A stretch of 39,407 bases of DNA, from NCBI GenBank assembly GCA_015680685.1, contig MNCI01020673.1, positions 489,300 through 528,706 of the forward strand. The letters are read 5' to 3'. Below the pieces are notes generated by a model that saw nothing but the letters and a program-made list of their open reading frames with translations, was not told the DNA's origin and did no database searches. The position numbers and the translations under genes were made by a program. Positions 10,751-22,127 of the stretch are shown here, piece by piece; position 1 is the first letter of the stretch, and every line of letters begins with the position of its first letter. The DNA comes from Gnetum montanum (taxonomy: Eukaryota > Streptophyta > Gnetopsida > Gnetales > Gnetaceae).

Positions 10751-12058
10751 TCAAAAGAGCAACCTGCCAACATGCATGGAACGAATTGGGGGAACAACCT
10801 ACACCCACAGCGAGAGCATAGATACATTGGAATATGAGTGTCGCCAACTTCCAACCCTTACTTGAAAACATCAATTGGGAGAAGTTGGACACTTCTAAAA
10901 AATTCAAATAAGTGCTCATTATTTCGGATCTCTCCCTTTCAATTCAATCATGGGGGAGATGGCCACCTATGTTGATCACTTGGAGCCCTCAGTTCCTTTT
11001 TTAAGTTTTTTTTTACACATTTTTTGTTTTACAATTTCTTTAACTCTTCTTGTTTTTGTTTTACAACATCGTTCATACTTTTCCATTTATTTGTGTGTTT
11101 GTATATTTTGTTTTATTTTGTTAAGTTTGTCACTTAATAAGTGCTCCATGGGTGGCAGTAAGAACTGTACTCTATTGATTGCTAATGTTTGGTTTTTACC
11201 TTCAAGTTATGATATAATAGGCAATGAGTTCACTTCATCCATACATGCATAAATTTCTATAGTCTCCCTTGGCTTGGAAATGTACAGTCCCTTTCTAAAT
11301 AAGAACTTTCAACGAATCGGTGACCGGGTATTTCTCAAACCAAGGAAGGGAATTAAGGATTGAAAAGGATGTGACTTCAAGGGGATTTCATGCATTTGTG
11401 TTAGCCATTCTCTTGAGTGCTTGGATGTTTTCTTCTTGAGTTTTTCTTACTATTTCGACAGTGCTTCATTTTCAGGAAGTTGAGCAAATAAAAATAATAA
11501 GTCTTTGCATGGTGTGGTTCCCATGCAAAAATTCAAAAAAAAAAAGAAAAAAAAAAAAGAAAAAAAGAAGAAAGTGGAAATTCAAAGCACACCCCTTAGA
11601 CGAAATAATCATCTGGGCTACAAGCACTGGTTATGGAACTAAAAACATGTTCCCTCTAACTAAGGCCCTTCCTCGCTTCCTACTTTTTCCTCCCTTGTTT
11701 TGTCGAAATGTTGGTGACTCTTTGGTGGAAGCATTCTTGTTACTTCAAGTGGATGGTTTAGCCGAATGCATTAATGCGAAGTGGGGGGATGTGGTTTGTT
11801 GAGGCCAGACTTGGAATGGGATCTACTAAGTCATATTAACCATGAAATACACTAGGGGCTGTACCCCACCTTGTTCTTGGGATTCCATTCCACTCTCTTC
11901 TCTCCATCCTTCTCTCCATTGTTCACCTCATTGCTAGCTGTATCAGTAGTCTATATTGGGGTTGATGCATTGTTTTCTTTTTGGTAAATTCTTGTGGTTA
12001 AGACTTTAACTCTTGTCTCCAAATGACATTTCTAGGGCCTATAGACTCTTTGAATGTG
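10751..12058. other. Non-coding 3' internal region of element C
   Basis: This is T-rich sequence after the protease, with a PPT-like AATCATGGGGGAG at 10946, an A-rich tract (11535-11570) and no recognisable protein. The frame at 10950-11252 is hydrophobic because the DNA is T-rich and is not convincing as a gene. The expected reverse transcriptase and integrase are absent. Confidence 0.6.
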
Positions 12059-12115
12059 GGAATGTCAAGGCATTAAGGGCATGAGCCTGCTTTGGGGAGG
12101 ACCCACTGACATTCC
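12059..12115 (+). other. Conserved stem-loop in the 3' internal region of element C
   Basis: GGAATGTCA (12059-12067) and TGACATTCC (12107-12115) pair perfectly, with a further G-U outside. The 39-nt loop contains CCTGCTTTGGGGAGGA, as in element A (884-940). Compared with A, four of the nine pairs differ on both strands and still pair. Confidence 0.65.
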
Positions 12116-12831
12116 TATTTGGTGCACCAGTTAAATTCTTTCCCTTAAACATTTTTGCAATCAACCCTATTTTGTTCATTTCCATCTTAACATCCATTTT
12201 ATCGACGTTACAGTTGTCTCTTTTTCTCCATCTTTCTTATTCCTTTTCTTTCTCCATTCTATCGCTACCGGAGGTTCGCTCTTAGTCATGGGGGTCTTGA
12301 CCTAATTTTTTCGATTTTCTCCTAACCCTTATACCTTGGGTAGTCATCATTACTATATCTCCAGAATCCGCATCAGCCATACCACAACTCAACCAATGGA
12401 CCTTACACCGAAGCAAGGTATCAATTGCATTATGATTCATTTACGCTTGCTAATATAAGATTGTGTTATGTGTGCAGATGGCAATCATACAACAACGGAT
12501 TGGACCTGGAGGGAACACTTGGAATGGATTGGTGCTGAAGCAGTTATGCAAGGAACGAGATTGATGGTGCGCTTACGGATGGACAATGAAAGGTGCAATC
12601 TTGGCGTTGGCAGCAACAGACTTCTTCTCTCTTCTCTCTTAGCTGCCAAATAAGTCCTGATGTCAAATGTATAAAGTGTTCACTCTTGTTGTCATGAACA
12701 CCAATTTTGTCATATTCTATAATGATGATCCGTTCACATGTCATCCCATTCACCATTAGTTCCATTTGAGTCAATAATCCCATACCTTCCCAATATTTTG
12801 TAAGGAACTCGAGGACGAGTTTTTATTTAGT

Positions 12832-12841
12832 CATGGGGGTA
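12832..12841 (+). other. Polypurine tract of element C
   Basis: CATGGGGGTA sits directly before the right LTR and follows CTCGAGGACGAGTTTTTATT, a block also found before LTR A at 1836-1855. It is the expected primer site for plus-strand DNA synthesis. Confidence 0.75.
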
Positions 12842-13623
12842 TGATGGGACGCAATATCACATCTTCCCATGTAATATCGTGTACACGATATCCCAGCACA
12901 TCGCCAAATCTATAAATAAGAGGCGGCTCTCCCTTGTTTCGCCATCTAGATCTAGACCCTTAGTCAAACTCTGGCATTTTTACCTCTCCAGAGATAGAAT
13001 AATTTCCATGTGCCCGCAGTAGGAGTCTCAAAGTGAACGGATCTTTATTTGAGCAAATATTGTACCTGAGCACACATTTGTGTACGGAAATAAAGACGAA
13101 CTTTTGGATAAACCTTGCAGTGCATGGACTAAGCTAAATATGACTTTAATTATTATGAAATGTTTAATTGCTTTCTTAAAGACTTAATCTCTCTCAACCC
13201 TCAACTCTCATAGTTAAGTGCATTCAGTACGACCGCTTCGAGCATGTGCGTTATGCTTGGTAATCCCAGTAACAAATAGCATTTGGTGATCCTAGAAGGT
13301 TGCATTGGTTCAGGGTGTGAACGGCAAGTGGGACGGATACTGATGCTAGGCATTAGAACTTAGTTAGTTAAAGTTAGTTATTTAGTCTCTTCACCCTTTC
13401 CCTCATTAGCATAGGCAATAAAACATAAAAGATATAAAAATCACATACCTCAGACTTACTTAACCATACAACCATGACAAATACAAGTTTGGGAAGACAA
13501 CGAATGATTAACCTTAGGTGTTCCATAAGGTGTGTAAGCACTTAGTCTGCGGAGTTCGACCAGATCGCGTGTGTAACGCTCGTATTCGTATGGTTGAGTG
13601 TAGGGGTACCTCGCCACTCATCA
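12842..13623 (+). repeat. Right (3') LTR of element C
   Basis: It begins TGATGGGACGCAATATC and ends CGCCACTCATCA. TATAAATA lies at 12911-12918. In U3 it keeps a module (CTTCCCATGTAATATCGTGT) that the left LTR lacks and lacks one that the left LTR keeps. Confidence 0.9.
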
Positions 13624-13628
13624 CATTG
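13624..13628. repeat. Right target-site duplication of element C
   Basis: CATTG is identical to 6699-6703. Confidence 0.9.
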
Positions 13629-13949
13629 TATATCATAGTGAGTTGCAAATGGATGAAACACCTTTTATACAATGAAGAACAAATATAGTATTTATAATAT
13701 TTGAACTTAGATAATTTTAAAATATCTTTTTCAAATAGTTGTCTAAACTACAGTGTTTTATGTATGTGTGGTATGAGGCCATGGTTTTGATCAAGTATCA
13801 TGGAAAAAAATTGAAAAATTTTAAAAAACATTCTTGTTAGATGAATTCAAGGTAAAAACTTAAGTTCCATATGTAATACTTTTATTAGAACTTAATTTGT
13901 TATCATTAGAAGCTAGAACAATGTATTAGTTCTTAACATTCTATTTGAG
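13629..13949. other. AT-rich intergenic DNA
   Basis: This is host DNA continuing from 6698. No coding or RNA gene is visible. Confidence 0.5.
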
Positions 13950-14331
13950 AAATAAAAATAACAATAAGATCTCAAGAGACATCATCCAAGAATCTCAACA
14001 CAAGGGTGGTTCCATGAAGGATGACTGTGGGTACAAAAATGAGCCGTTAATAATATTGATGGAATAATAAATTCAAAATTAGTGTGGAAACTTGTTATAG
14101 AGAGTTTTAGAAAGATGGTAAAATAAGGCACAAATAAAAATAACAATAAGATATCAGGAGAGATTATTCAAGAACCTAAACAACAAGGGAGATTCCATGA
14201 AGGATGACTATGTCTCCAAAAATGGGGTATTGATAATATTGATGGAATAATAAATTTAGAACTAGCTTGGAAACTTGTTATGAGCTTGGAAACTTGTTAT
14301 GAGCTTTAGAAAGATGGTAAAATAAGGCATA
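13950..14331. repeat. Imperfect tandem duplication, unit about 182 bp
   Basis: Unit 1 starts at 13950 and unit 2 at 14132, both with AAATAAAAATAACAATAAGA. Both carry GATTCCATGAAGGATGACTA-like, TTGATGGAATAATAAAT and GAAAGATGGTAAAATAAGGC blocks in the same order. Unit 2 also holds a 19-bp tandem doubling of AGCTTGGAAACTTGTTATG (14264-14301). No protein is apparent. Confidence 0.75.
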
Positions 14332-15037
14332 AATACAAAAAGAACTTTAATTTTATTGGCAAAATATTAGAGATACATGATCAAACGGAATATTTGCATG
14401 CAACAATTCCAATATCCGTGAGAGCACTATTTAGCAGAGTAAGAAGGAAATCACACCATCTTCAAGTTGAACAAGGAAGACAAAACAATGAACAACATCA
14501 AGATAGAATATGTAAGTTGTAGAAGATGAGTAATATGTATTTATTGTGGAATCAGTTTATTAAGAAGAAAATGGTAAGTCTTACATCAATCTTTGTATGA
14601 GCTATTCAAGCTACGAGGGTTAACTTTAAGAAATTATATAGAAACAAAGTCGCATTAATATTGCACACATCTATTATACTTAGAATTGCTAAGGATGTAT
14701 TTTGAACAAGTTCATTTTTGCACAAATTCTACTCATATATTTTGAACAAGTTCATTTTTGTATACATACGCAATAAAATATTCATAATTAGTACGATATC
14801 GATATCGAAGGACGAGCGGTTGAAAACATTACTAAATATAATTGTACGCTAAAAGCGTGTAACCATGACAGCACTGAAAACAAATTTGAAATACCGAATG
14901 TCACGGTAACTAGAGGGACAGCAGATACAGATTTTTGAATTGAACTTCTCTGGAGCAAAGAAAAGGCAGAGTAGGCGATAAATTTGCTCAATTGTACGAC
15001 ATAGCTTCGAGGACACCGATATTCGCAACCGCTGAAA
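14332..15037. promoter_or_regulatory. Upstream region of the DFO-like gene
   Basis: AT-rich sequence with a direct repeat of TATTTTGAACAAGTTC (about 14698 and 14738) and a 14-bp palindrome CGATATCGATATCG at 14794-14807, about 230 bp before the predicted start codon. The transcription start cannot be placed from sequence alone. Confidence 0.35.
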
Positions 15038-18000
15038 ATGTCGGAAAACGATGGAGAGATGCGATTGATCCTCCATTACATTCAACTCAGGAGGTGTAAT
15101 TTCATTCATTCTTAACAAAATTCTTTTACGGCATGAACTATTTTGAATTTTTTATCTTTATTTTTCTGAAAGAAAAAATTTCGGAAACGCAGAAGCTTCT
15201 CAAGTTTTTTTTTTATTTTAAATAATGATGATATAAGGTTTAGTATTTTGATTTCCAATACTTTGCTGTTTGAAATTGCTTTTGAAACTATTATACTAGA
15301 TATTCGATGGCCCTTGGATATCTGAGAGCAAGCCTATTTTCAAAGAATGCGGAGTCTACAATAAGGAAGAGGCTGTTATCTATGGATAAGTTTAGAGATA
15401 TGGCCTTTCAGTACCTCAAGTCACTGGCTGATAAGCCGATTGCCGAAAAGCTCGAAGTTCTTGATTTCTTTCAAGATGCTTTCCACATGATGCATGACGT
15501 TGAGGTTGGTTCCTAGTTAATTAATCGTCTTTCATTTAAACCTTCCATCTTCCGAGCATGTCCTAATGTTGAAATATATTGTTTATGCTGATCTATAATT
15601 CTAATGTAAAACGCATAAATATCAGCCATAGCAAGAATATGTGTGTGTCAATTTCATTTTCCATCTTACTTGCTCCTCGATTTCAATAAGAATAAACATT
15701 TTACTAATTATTAATGAAAAGAAAAGTTACTATGCTGTAATTTCTCAAAAGCCTTCCACGTGAATTCTCAGAGTGTGCATTATATGATGCATGCGTTTGG
15801 AATGTATTTTTGCTAAAGTGTACACGGTCGTGAGGATAGAACCTACAAAAGATATGAATTTGTTCTAATGGTAAGGGCTCTTATACAGGTATATATTTTG
15901 GATTTGGATGAGTTTAACTAGATAATGTCGATATTTTGGAAGTATGTCTTCGTTTATGCCGCGAATTATGTAGTGTTTGAAGGAATGCTAGCCTGCATAA
16001 AATGTCTATAGTTTATACTTAAATTTAGATTAGTTTCTTGTAGTGGCTGGCTTTGTCTTAGGAGTGATCCCTCGCATGACATTCTTGAAACGTTGAAACT
16101 TTCTCACTTTTCCTTTTTAAAAATCCATTGAGACTTAAATACGTTGTTCAAACCAAAGCTTTGCTTCAGTTCTTTGAGTTCAAATTATCAATATTGGATC
16201 ACCTGATGAGGTTTTTGAAATTGAAATTAAAATAAAAGCTTTATTACATCTGAAAACCCATAAAGATAGACATTTTCATGAAAAATAAAGATAGACTCTA
16301 CAAATTGACTAAGGACCAGTGGGGGCTGCAAAAACAAATCATACACGTTTTTTGTTGTAGCATTATAACACTGTCTCAAATGGGTAGCCTCAGCACAATA
16401 AAGAAACATATCTAACTCATTTTCAAGGGCTCCTGACCTACACAACCTAGAAATGCACTCTTCTCCAGGGAGTTGAATCTTCCACTTCCAATTCTAAGAT
16501 GATGACAACTTAAGAGAACCTTGCTATCCTATGGATCCTCTGAGATCTCAAGGTTGTAATAAAGCATTTCCATTTCCATTTTCGACTTCCAAAATGATAA
16601 CAAAAGGGTTTGCTTGTTACTTTTTGTTCTTATCATGACATTGTAAACAAACATAGCCTTGCAACTTGGAATAAATTTTTTATTACAGGATCTCTATTCA
16701 CCGTTTTGCCACTTGCAGCATTGTGCTTAGTTCATATTATTATTAATTTTTTTGCATTTAAAACTTTTAATCTGTTGTCCAGACTGCACTAGCAATGAGA
16801 TATGAGGCTCTAATTTTGGAAGAATCATTCAAGGATGACTATCTAGAGCCAAATGATCTAAGAAAGAAGTGGCTTGCTTTTGCAAACGTGTGCTTCCAGT
16901 TAGGCTTCACATCGATCTCTATTCTGGTGTGTACGTTTTAGTTCTGATGGAATTTTAACTTCCATGCTTTATCATTTCAAAATTAATTATAAGGCCATAA
17001 AGTAGTCCCGACAGTTTAGTGGATAGGTAAGTTCTGTGATTTTCAAATGGAGGCCATGGGTAAGATTAAGCTGCCAGGTTTGTATGTCTAAGTCATGGAT
17101 TTTAACCCTTTACTAGACAAAGGGAAAATGGACCAATAATTTTTCATAAATCATTTACATTTATGAAGAACATCAAGGACCTAATTCCCTCTTAGAAAAC
17201 AATATAAGTTTGAAAAAAATGGCATTTGAAAGTTTGTTGACACAAGCCAATATCTTTAGTACAATGCTAAGACACCAATATAAGGAGACAATAATGGTTA
17301 TATTACTTTTTAATATTATATTAAAAGAAATTTAATATTACTTTTTATCATGCATTAAATTTCTGCCATCATCTTTTGGACGATGCTTATATATCCCGCT
17401 ATAACCAAATGTAATTAAAATCACAATCTTGCCAAGAAGCTATGCCTCATTGATAGCAAAATGCATCTCCATCATGAAAGAAAGGTGATCTTTTTTTTCT
17501 GGTTATATTTTTCAGGGTCTGAACAAGTCAAATTCAGTGGAATATCTATAGAGTACAACAAGAAATTTGTTGGATCTTAAAGTTCAAGCAACATGATCAA
17601 GCCTCCATTACATAATCACCTAATATTAAAAAATCAAAAATTAAAATTATCCCCTTTATTTTACCAACCCATTCCTAGCCTTGATTGACAGCTTTCATCT
17701 AGAGATTTTGAACATTATCGATTCAATATAACTGGCTTGTAATAATTTGCTAATTAAGCTTTTCAGCTTATTGAGATGGCTATGCTAGTAGTTTAGTTTG
17801 AATTAGAAACAGCCTACAAGTCGCATGTGCTTAGATGAGTTGATGAATATGGAGAAACAGATGGTAATGTAAAAAGCTTATGGAGGAAGAATATTAGCTG
17901 TTTCCTACATGCTCCTTGACACAAACCATTCCAGCTATTATGCTTGATGCCCTTTCAGACAGTCCTTTTCATTTCAATAATGCTTGAGACCTGTTTCTGA

Positions 18001-21000
18001 ATTGACAGTGCACCCTCTTCTATTGGAATGACAAATGCTTCAAAGAGCAAATCCTGCAAAGTTGTCTATCCATGTCTAGAAAGGGAAGAATGCTGCCTTT
18101 TGAACATAGATGATGCAATGCAGGCGACTTTCCTGACCTAGATGATGCAAGAGTCATGTGCGAAAATATATTTCCAAGTGGGAAAAGATTATTTTTTAAA
18201 GCTAACTGGGCTTCTTTTCCTATATTGTTTGTATTGGATCTTAGTGTTTGACAAGGGAAAATTCTTTGGTACAAACATGGAAATGAGTATGACTTGTCCT
18301 TATGGACCCACCTTGACACCTTCTTATCTTCTACTTACGTAATTTTTAAAACACAAAAAGTACTGCTTGATCTTTACAGTGATAAAACCACACTAACACA
18401 TGGGACACACATAGCTACATTTTGGAGAAAGAGGGATAGCATGCTTGATGGTTCCATGCTACCTCTCCACAGTTTGGGGGATTCTGGAGCATTAGGGGCT
18501 TTCTGCTTGTGATGTTTTCTTTAGCCACTATAATGCCACTTGGAAGAGCTACATCATCCATAGTGCAGTTTGTTGCCACTCTTTTTAGCAGATTTTGAAT
18601 TACTTTTTGCTTGTTTGTTCAGTCACTTATGAGATATCTGATTTGACTGCAAAAAAAAAAAAACATCACCTTTTTTCACTCGTTTTTATTACAAATTTGA
18701 TTGTGCGCCCCTGGCCTTCTCTGTATCCTTACATTGGAGTCATACCCTTCCTAAAGTGCTTTACAATCCCTTCTGCTCATGTTATTGATGCATGCATTCT
18801 TCTCTACAGCTATCCACATTGTTGATTTCTAGCAAGGTCTTCAATCTCTCAAGAATTAACGACAGCTTCCAACGCCTTTTAAAGAATAGTTGGAATTTTC
18901 TTAAATTTAGAACACGGTCAATAACACAAAAGATGGGATATAACAATTCCTTTGTTGTTCAGACCTTCCCGTAAACCGTATCCACACTTCTAAGACCTCT
19001 TCGTTATTCTTCAGTCAAGAAAGAGTACAAAATGTGAAGTTTTTATGTCATACTTGCTTTTAAAAAATTAGAACCAAGGTAAGAAATATATTTACCCATG
19101 AAATCAAGAATTTTTCTTGGAATGAAATTTAATGGAGGTAAAGGGGTATCTTTACACAAAGCTCCATCTTTTTTCCCCTGCTTTCATTTATGGTTTTTGA
19201 TTATCTGATTTCACACATTCAGACGTGGATTATTCTTCAGCAAGTAGAGATTTGGAGTGCTTGGGGACTTTCAGTCTGATTATCTTCTCAAAAAAAAATA
19301 TTTTGGCAAGACATTTGCTCCATTCTCTAGGCCTTTGATTGTACCCTCTGTTAGTTGTTCCTAATACTAATGAGGTGTTAGCATACTGGTAAGAGTCTTG
19401 GCTTGGTAGTACCCAGGCCACAGGTTGATTCCACTTGGCAGCATTGAGTTATAATTTTTTAAAAAAAATTCCCTAAAAGGAATTTTAAAACTGGTCTGAT
19501 AAATTCAAGAGTCCCAGTGGACGTAAGTAAAAACTTCAGTTTCAGTTTCAATTAATTTCAACAAAATGCCATGTGGTGATTGGTTTGAGCTACATAGATT
19601 TCCTGGACACGTCTAATGTTACAGGTGTACCATTTTGACTTACTGATACTCATTGCATGCAACGATTTTTCTTACTTTTTAACAGGCTTTTGGGATTGTC
19701 GGTGGTGATGGGGTCACAATGCTGGCAATTGGATATTATAGTCTAAAATACTCCATGAATTGTGGCTCAAATCCTTCTCTTTTTCATCTGATCTGCCTCA
19801 CACCTTTGTGATATTTCAAGATCTATAGTCCTTTGTCCTTGCAATTTTATCAGGCCCTCATTTGCCCACTAAGGCAATCATCTGATACCCAAATATATTA
19901 GACATTCAATATTCCAAAATGTGATGATTAGCAAAATCATATTTTTACAAGTTCCCAAAAAGAGGAAAAAAGAAAAAAAGAAACAAACACCTCCTACGAT
20001 TGTAATTATTCTATAAGCATAGAACCAACATGATTGTCCCAAGTAGTACTGAAATCTGTGTTCTGGAAATGTCTTATTACATTGCAGATGTCTCTGATGT
20101 TCATACAAATTGTAAACACTAGTATTTGGAAACTGAAATCTTGCTTTTCTCAAGTTGTTGGAATATTACTTATACATAATGGGCTAGCATTGATGTTTCA
20201 GGTTGTAGTTGACACTAATTAACACTGAACATTTCCCTTAATATAACTCTCTTGATATAGCGCAAACTTCAGACACCAATTACTCTCTTTAATTTACATA
20301 TCTACCTGTTATGACCTATTGTGGGGGCTCATCATTAAATTTTCTTAGACTCCGTAAATTCATAACCGGAAGAATGTTATTGGCACTGGAGTTAGCAAGG
20401 GCTATATATCAATATCTGTGAAAATAAGAAAATTGGGTATATTAGAAAAAACTTTAAATTGAAAATTTTCACATATCTAATATGAATTTGATTTATGACT
20501 TAAGAAGTGATAAACATATTTATTCAAGTAACAAAAATTGTTATAATAGTATTGCAAGATACCCTGAACTATTAACATTGAAATGCTACTTATGCATATC
20601 AAATCATAATTTCCCAAAAAGAACATGAAAATTTGGCAAGACTTGCTAAACCTTTAAAAGAAGCATCGTGCAAAAAATGAATGGCACTGATTCTTATTTT
20701 TATTGACTTGGCCAAATCAAAGTCTGATTAAGTCGGAAGGCAATCATTAGAAATTTTCAAGAAAGTTATTTCAATTTTGTGTACATGACAAACTCGTATG
20801 AGTGATCTGAAAATATGGTCAAATTTGATGGTTTGGCTGTACAAATGTTGCTGCATGTGTTCGAAGGAGATAATGGCATTCGTAATAGTTCATGGGCAAA
20901 CTCTAAACATGGATAGAAAGCTCATTTTTCTAATTTCTTTTCCTTTTTTTAAATTGCTGTTTTTTTTAAAACCAAAATCTTCCTTATAGGCTTCAACCAG

Positions 21001-22127
21001 CTCGCATAGGCTAATATCTGAAAATTTGCTGTGTTTTTTAACTTTGTTTAGAGTTTATTTCAAATATTTGATTTTATTAAATTAGATTCTAAAACGCTGA
21101 TAAAGTGATAGTGTTTTGCAGATTTAATATATATTAGCCTAAACGTACCATAGAACATTGCAGTGGAATGCATTAAAGTCAATATTCGTTAACATTTGTT
21201 ATGAATAAATCACATAAGAGGCTGTTTCTTGGTGCCTGTTACTTCTTGATGATATAGTGGTAAATGGTAAACCCAAGTATCCAATCAATATATCATTTAT
21301 TGTTACAAAGAAGAAATCATCCGAGTACAGGAGTATCTTAAAGGATTTTTAAATTCGCCCATCTCATTGGTAGTACAGAAGTAATATACACTGCGGATAG
21401 CGCATCCTGTTTAAAACCATAGATTGGCTAAAAAGAAGGCCAGAAAAACATGTCACCAACGAGGGACAATTGTATGATTTCAATCACAGTTTATTTTCAT
21501 TTTTCTGTTTCTTCTCCTACAATTTTTGTAAACCTAAAAATAATGTGTAATTTTCTTGTCACATTCCGAATGTTGTTTGGCATAGCATACTATTATGCGG
21601 ATTCAGCGTTCCAACAGTGTAATAAACTAAATCAAGGGAGAGAAATATATTAAAATAATTTCCGTTGTATCTCAATCATGATACACTACTATGATGTGGA
21701 TAGGGATATGAGAAAGCTATGAAACGACAAGCAGCAATTGAAGAAGACAATGTTGTTTTAGGAGCAATTAAGGAGCAAAGAGATGAGGCACGGTTTTTGT
21801 TAAACTCCAAGAGTGGTATTAAAAGAGAAGAGTTATAGCTGTAAATTTTTTATCAAAACAATTAAAAACTTCATATAATATTCTACTCTGTTTTTTGAAG
21901 TCATCCTAATTGTTTTTGAATGAGTTCATTGATCCAAGTATCTCTGGTTTGCAGTCAGCGTAGAAGCTAATTTACGTATGAGGCAACATAGAAATGCAAG
22001 AGAGGAAGCAAGGAATCCTTCAACAGCGAAACTGAATGCGGCAGCGCAATACATGAAGGGTACCAGGAAACGTAACATAGAAAGGCTTGCGTGCTTCCAA
22101 GCACGGACATTGAATGAGGTGAATTGA
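15038..22127 (+). CDS. DFO: DFO-like protein (DOUBLE-STRAND BREAK FORMATION), five exons
   Basis: Predicted exons are 15038-15093, 15300-15504, 16783-16926, 21704-21815 and 21955-22127. They total 690 nt, 229 residues, with matching phases and GT-AG borders at every junction. The protein starts MSENDGEMRLILHYIQLRRY. Conserved-looking stretches are LRASLFSKNAES (exon 2), EKLEVLDFFQDAF, ETALAMRYEALILEE (exon 2/3 join), KKWLAFANVCFQLGFTSIS (exon 3), SKSVSVEANLRMRQH (exon 4/5) and MKGTRKRNIERL. From memory these follow the order in Arabidopsis DFO (…LALKYEALLLR…W.TFAE..L.NGFYSIA…SRSVQAQ…), a plant protein of unknown biochemistry needed for meiotic double-strand breaks. Intron 3 is 4.8 kb. The donor at 15505 (GTTGGT) and the acceptor at 21703 are weak, and the terminal exon could be longer if GAG|GTGAAT at 22118 is a donor. 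Confidence 0.7.
16227..16480 (-). pseudogene. Possible LINE zinc-finger remnant in DFO intron 2
   Basis: The minus strand encodes RLCRSGALENELDMFLYC with spacing C-x2-...-E-x-E-x4-FL-x-C, reminiscent of the Cys-rich motif at the C-terminus of plant LINE reverse transcriptases. No reverse transcriptase domain is seen next to it, so this is at most a short remnant. Confidence 0.25.
16927..21703 (+). other. Long intron 3 of the DFO-like gene
   Basis: It is 4.8 kb of AT-rich sequence. It holds a SINE-like copy (19375-19560), a weaker tRNA-like stretch near 17005-17090 and several short open frames (for example 18020-18319 minus, 18595-18825 plus) that resemble nothing known. I tested the good acceptor at 19685 and the exon-like stretches at 18810 and 20087; none keeps frame with both neighbours. 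Confidence 0.5.
19375..19560 (+). mobile_element. tRNA-derived SINE-like copy
   Basis: An A-box-like TTAGCATACTGGTAAGAG (19379-19396) and a B-box-like AGGTTGATTCC (19422-19432) are spaced as in a tRNA-derived RNA polymerase III promoter. The copy ends with AAACTTCAGTTTCAGTTTCA (19531-19550). The same tail in reverse complement occurs at 34460-34480 in a SCAR intron. Confidence 0.5.

Larger units (their letters stand above)
6704..13623 (+). mobile_element. Element C: structurally complete, non-autonomous Ty3/Gypsy-type LTR retrotransposon
   Basis: Two LTRs of 781 and 782 bp flank 5.4 kb of internal sequence, and both sides carry CATTG as target duplication. A PBS follows the left LTR and a PPT precedes the right one. 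The coding part holds gag (7630-10355) and a protease-like segment (10160-10750), both broken. From 10751 to 12831 there is no reverse transcriptase, RNase H or integrase. The downstream part is T-rich non-coding sequence with an A-rich tract and the hairpin shared with element A. The order gag-protease, the PBS type and the GGACGAG...GGGGG end fit an Athila/Tat-like lineage. Movement must have depended on enzymes of another element. Confidence 0.9.

Noticed and set aside
10950-11252. Hydrophobic frame as an envelope-like protein of element C
   Set aside because: The hydrophobicity comes from T-rich DNA, and there is no signal peptide, cleavage site or Cys pattern.
17005-17090. tRNA gene or SINE head in DFO intron 3
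   Set aside because: An A-box-like CAGTTTAGTGGATAGG is present but the B box is too poor and no cloverleaf can be drawn.
19685-19740. Exon of DFO after the good acceptor at 19685
   Set aside because: The piece reads AFGIVGGDGVTMLAIGYYS but has no clear donor in phase with exon 21704-21815, and direct joining of 16926 to 21704 fits the family better.
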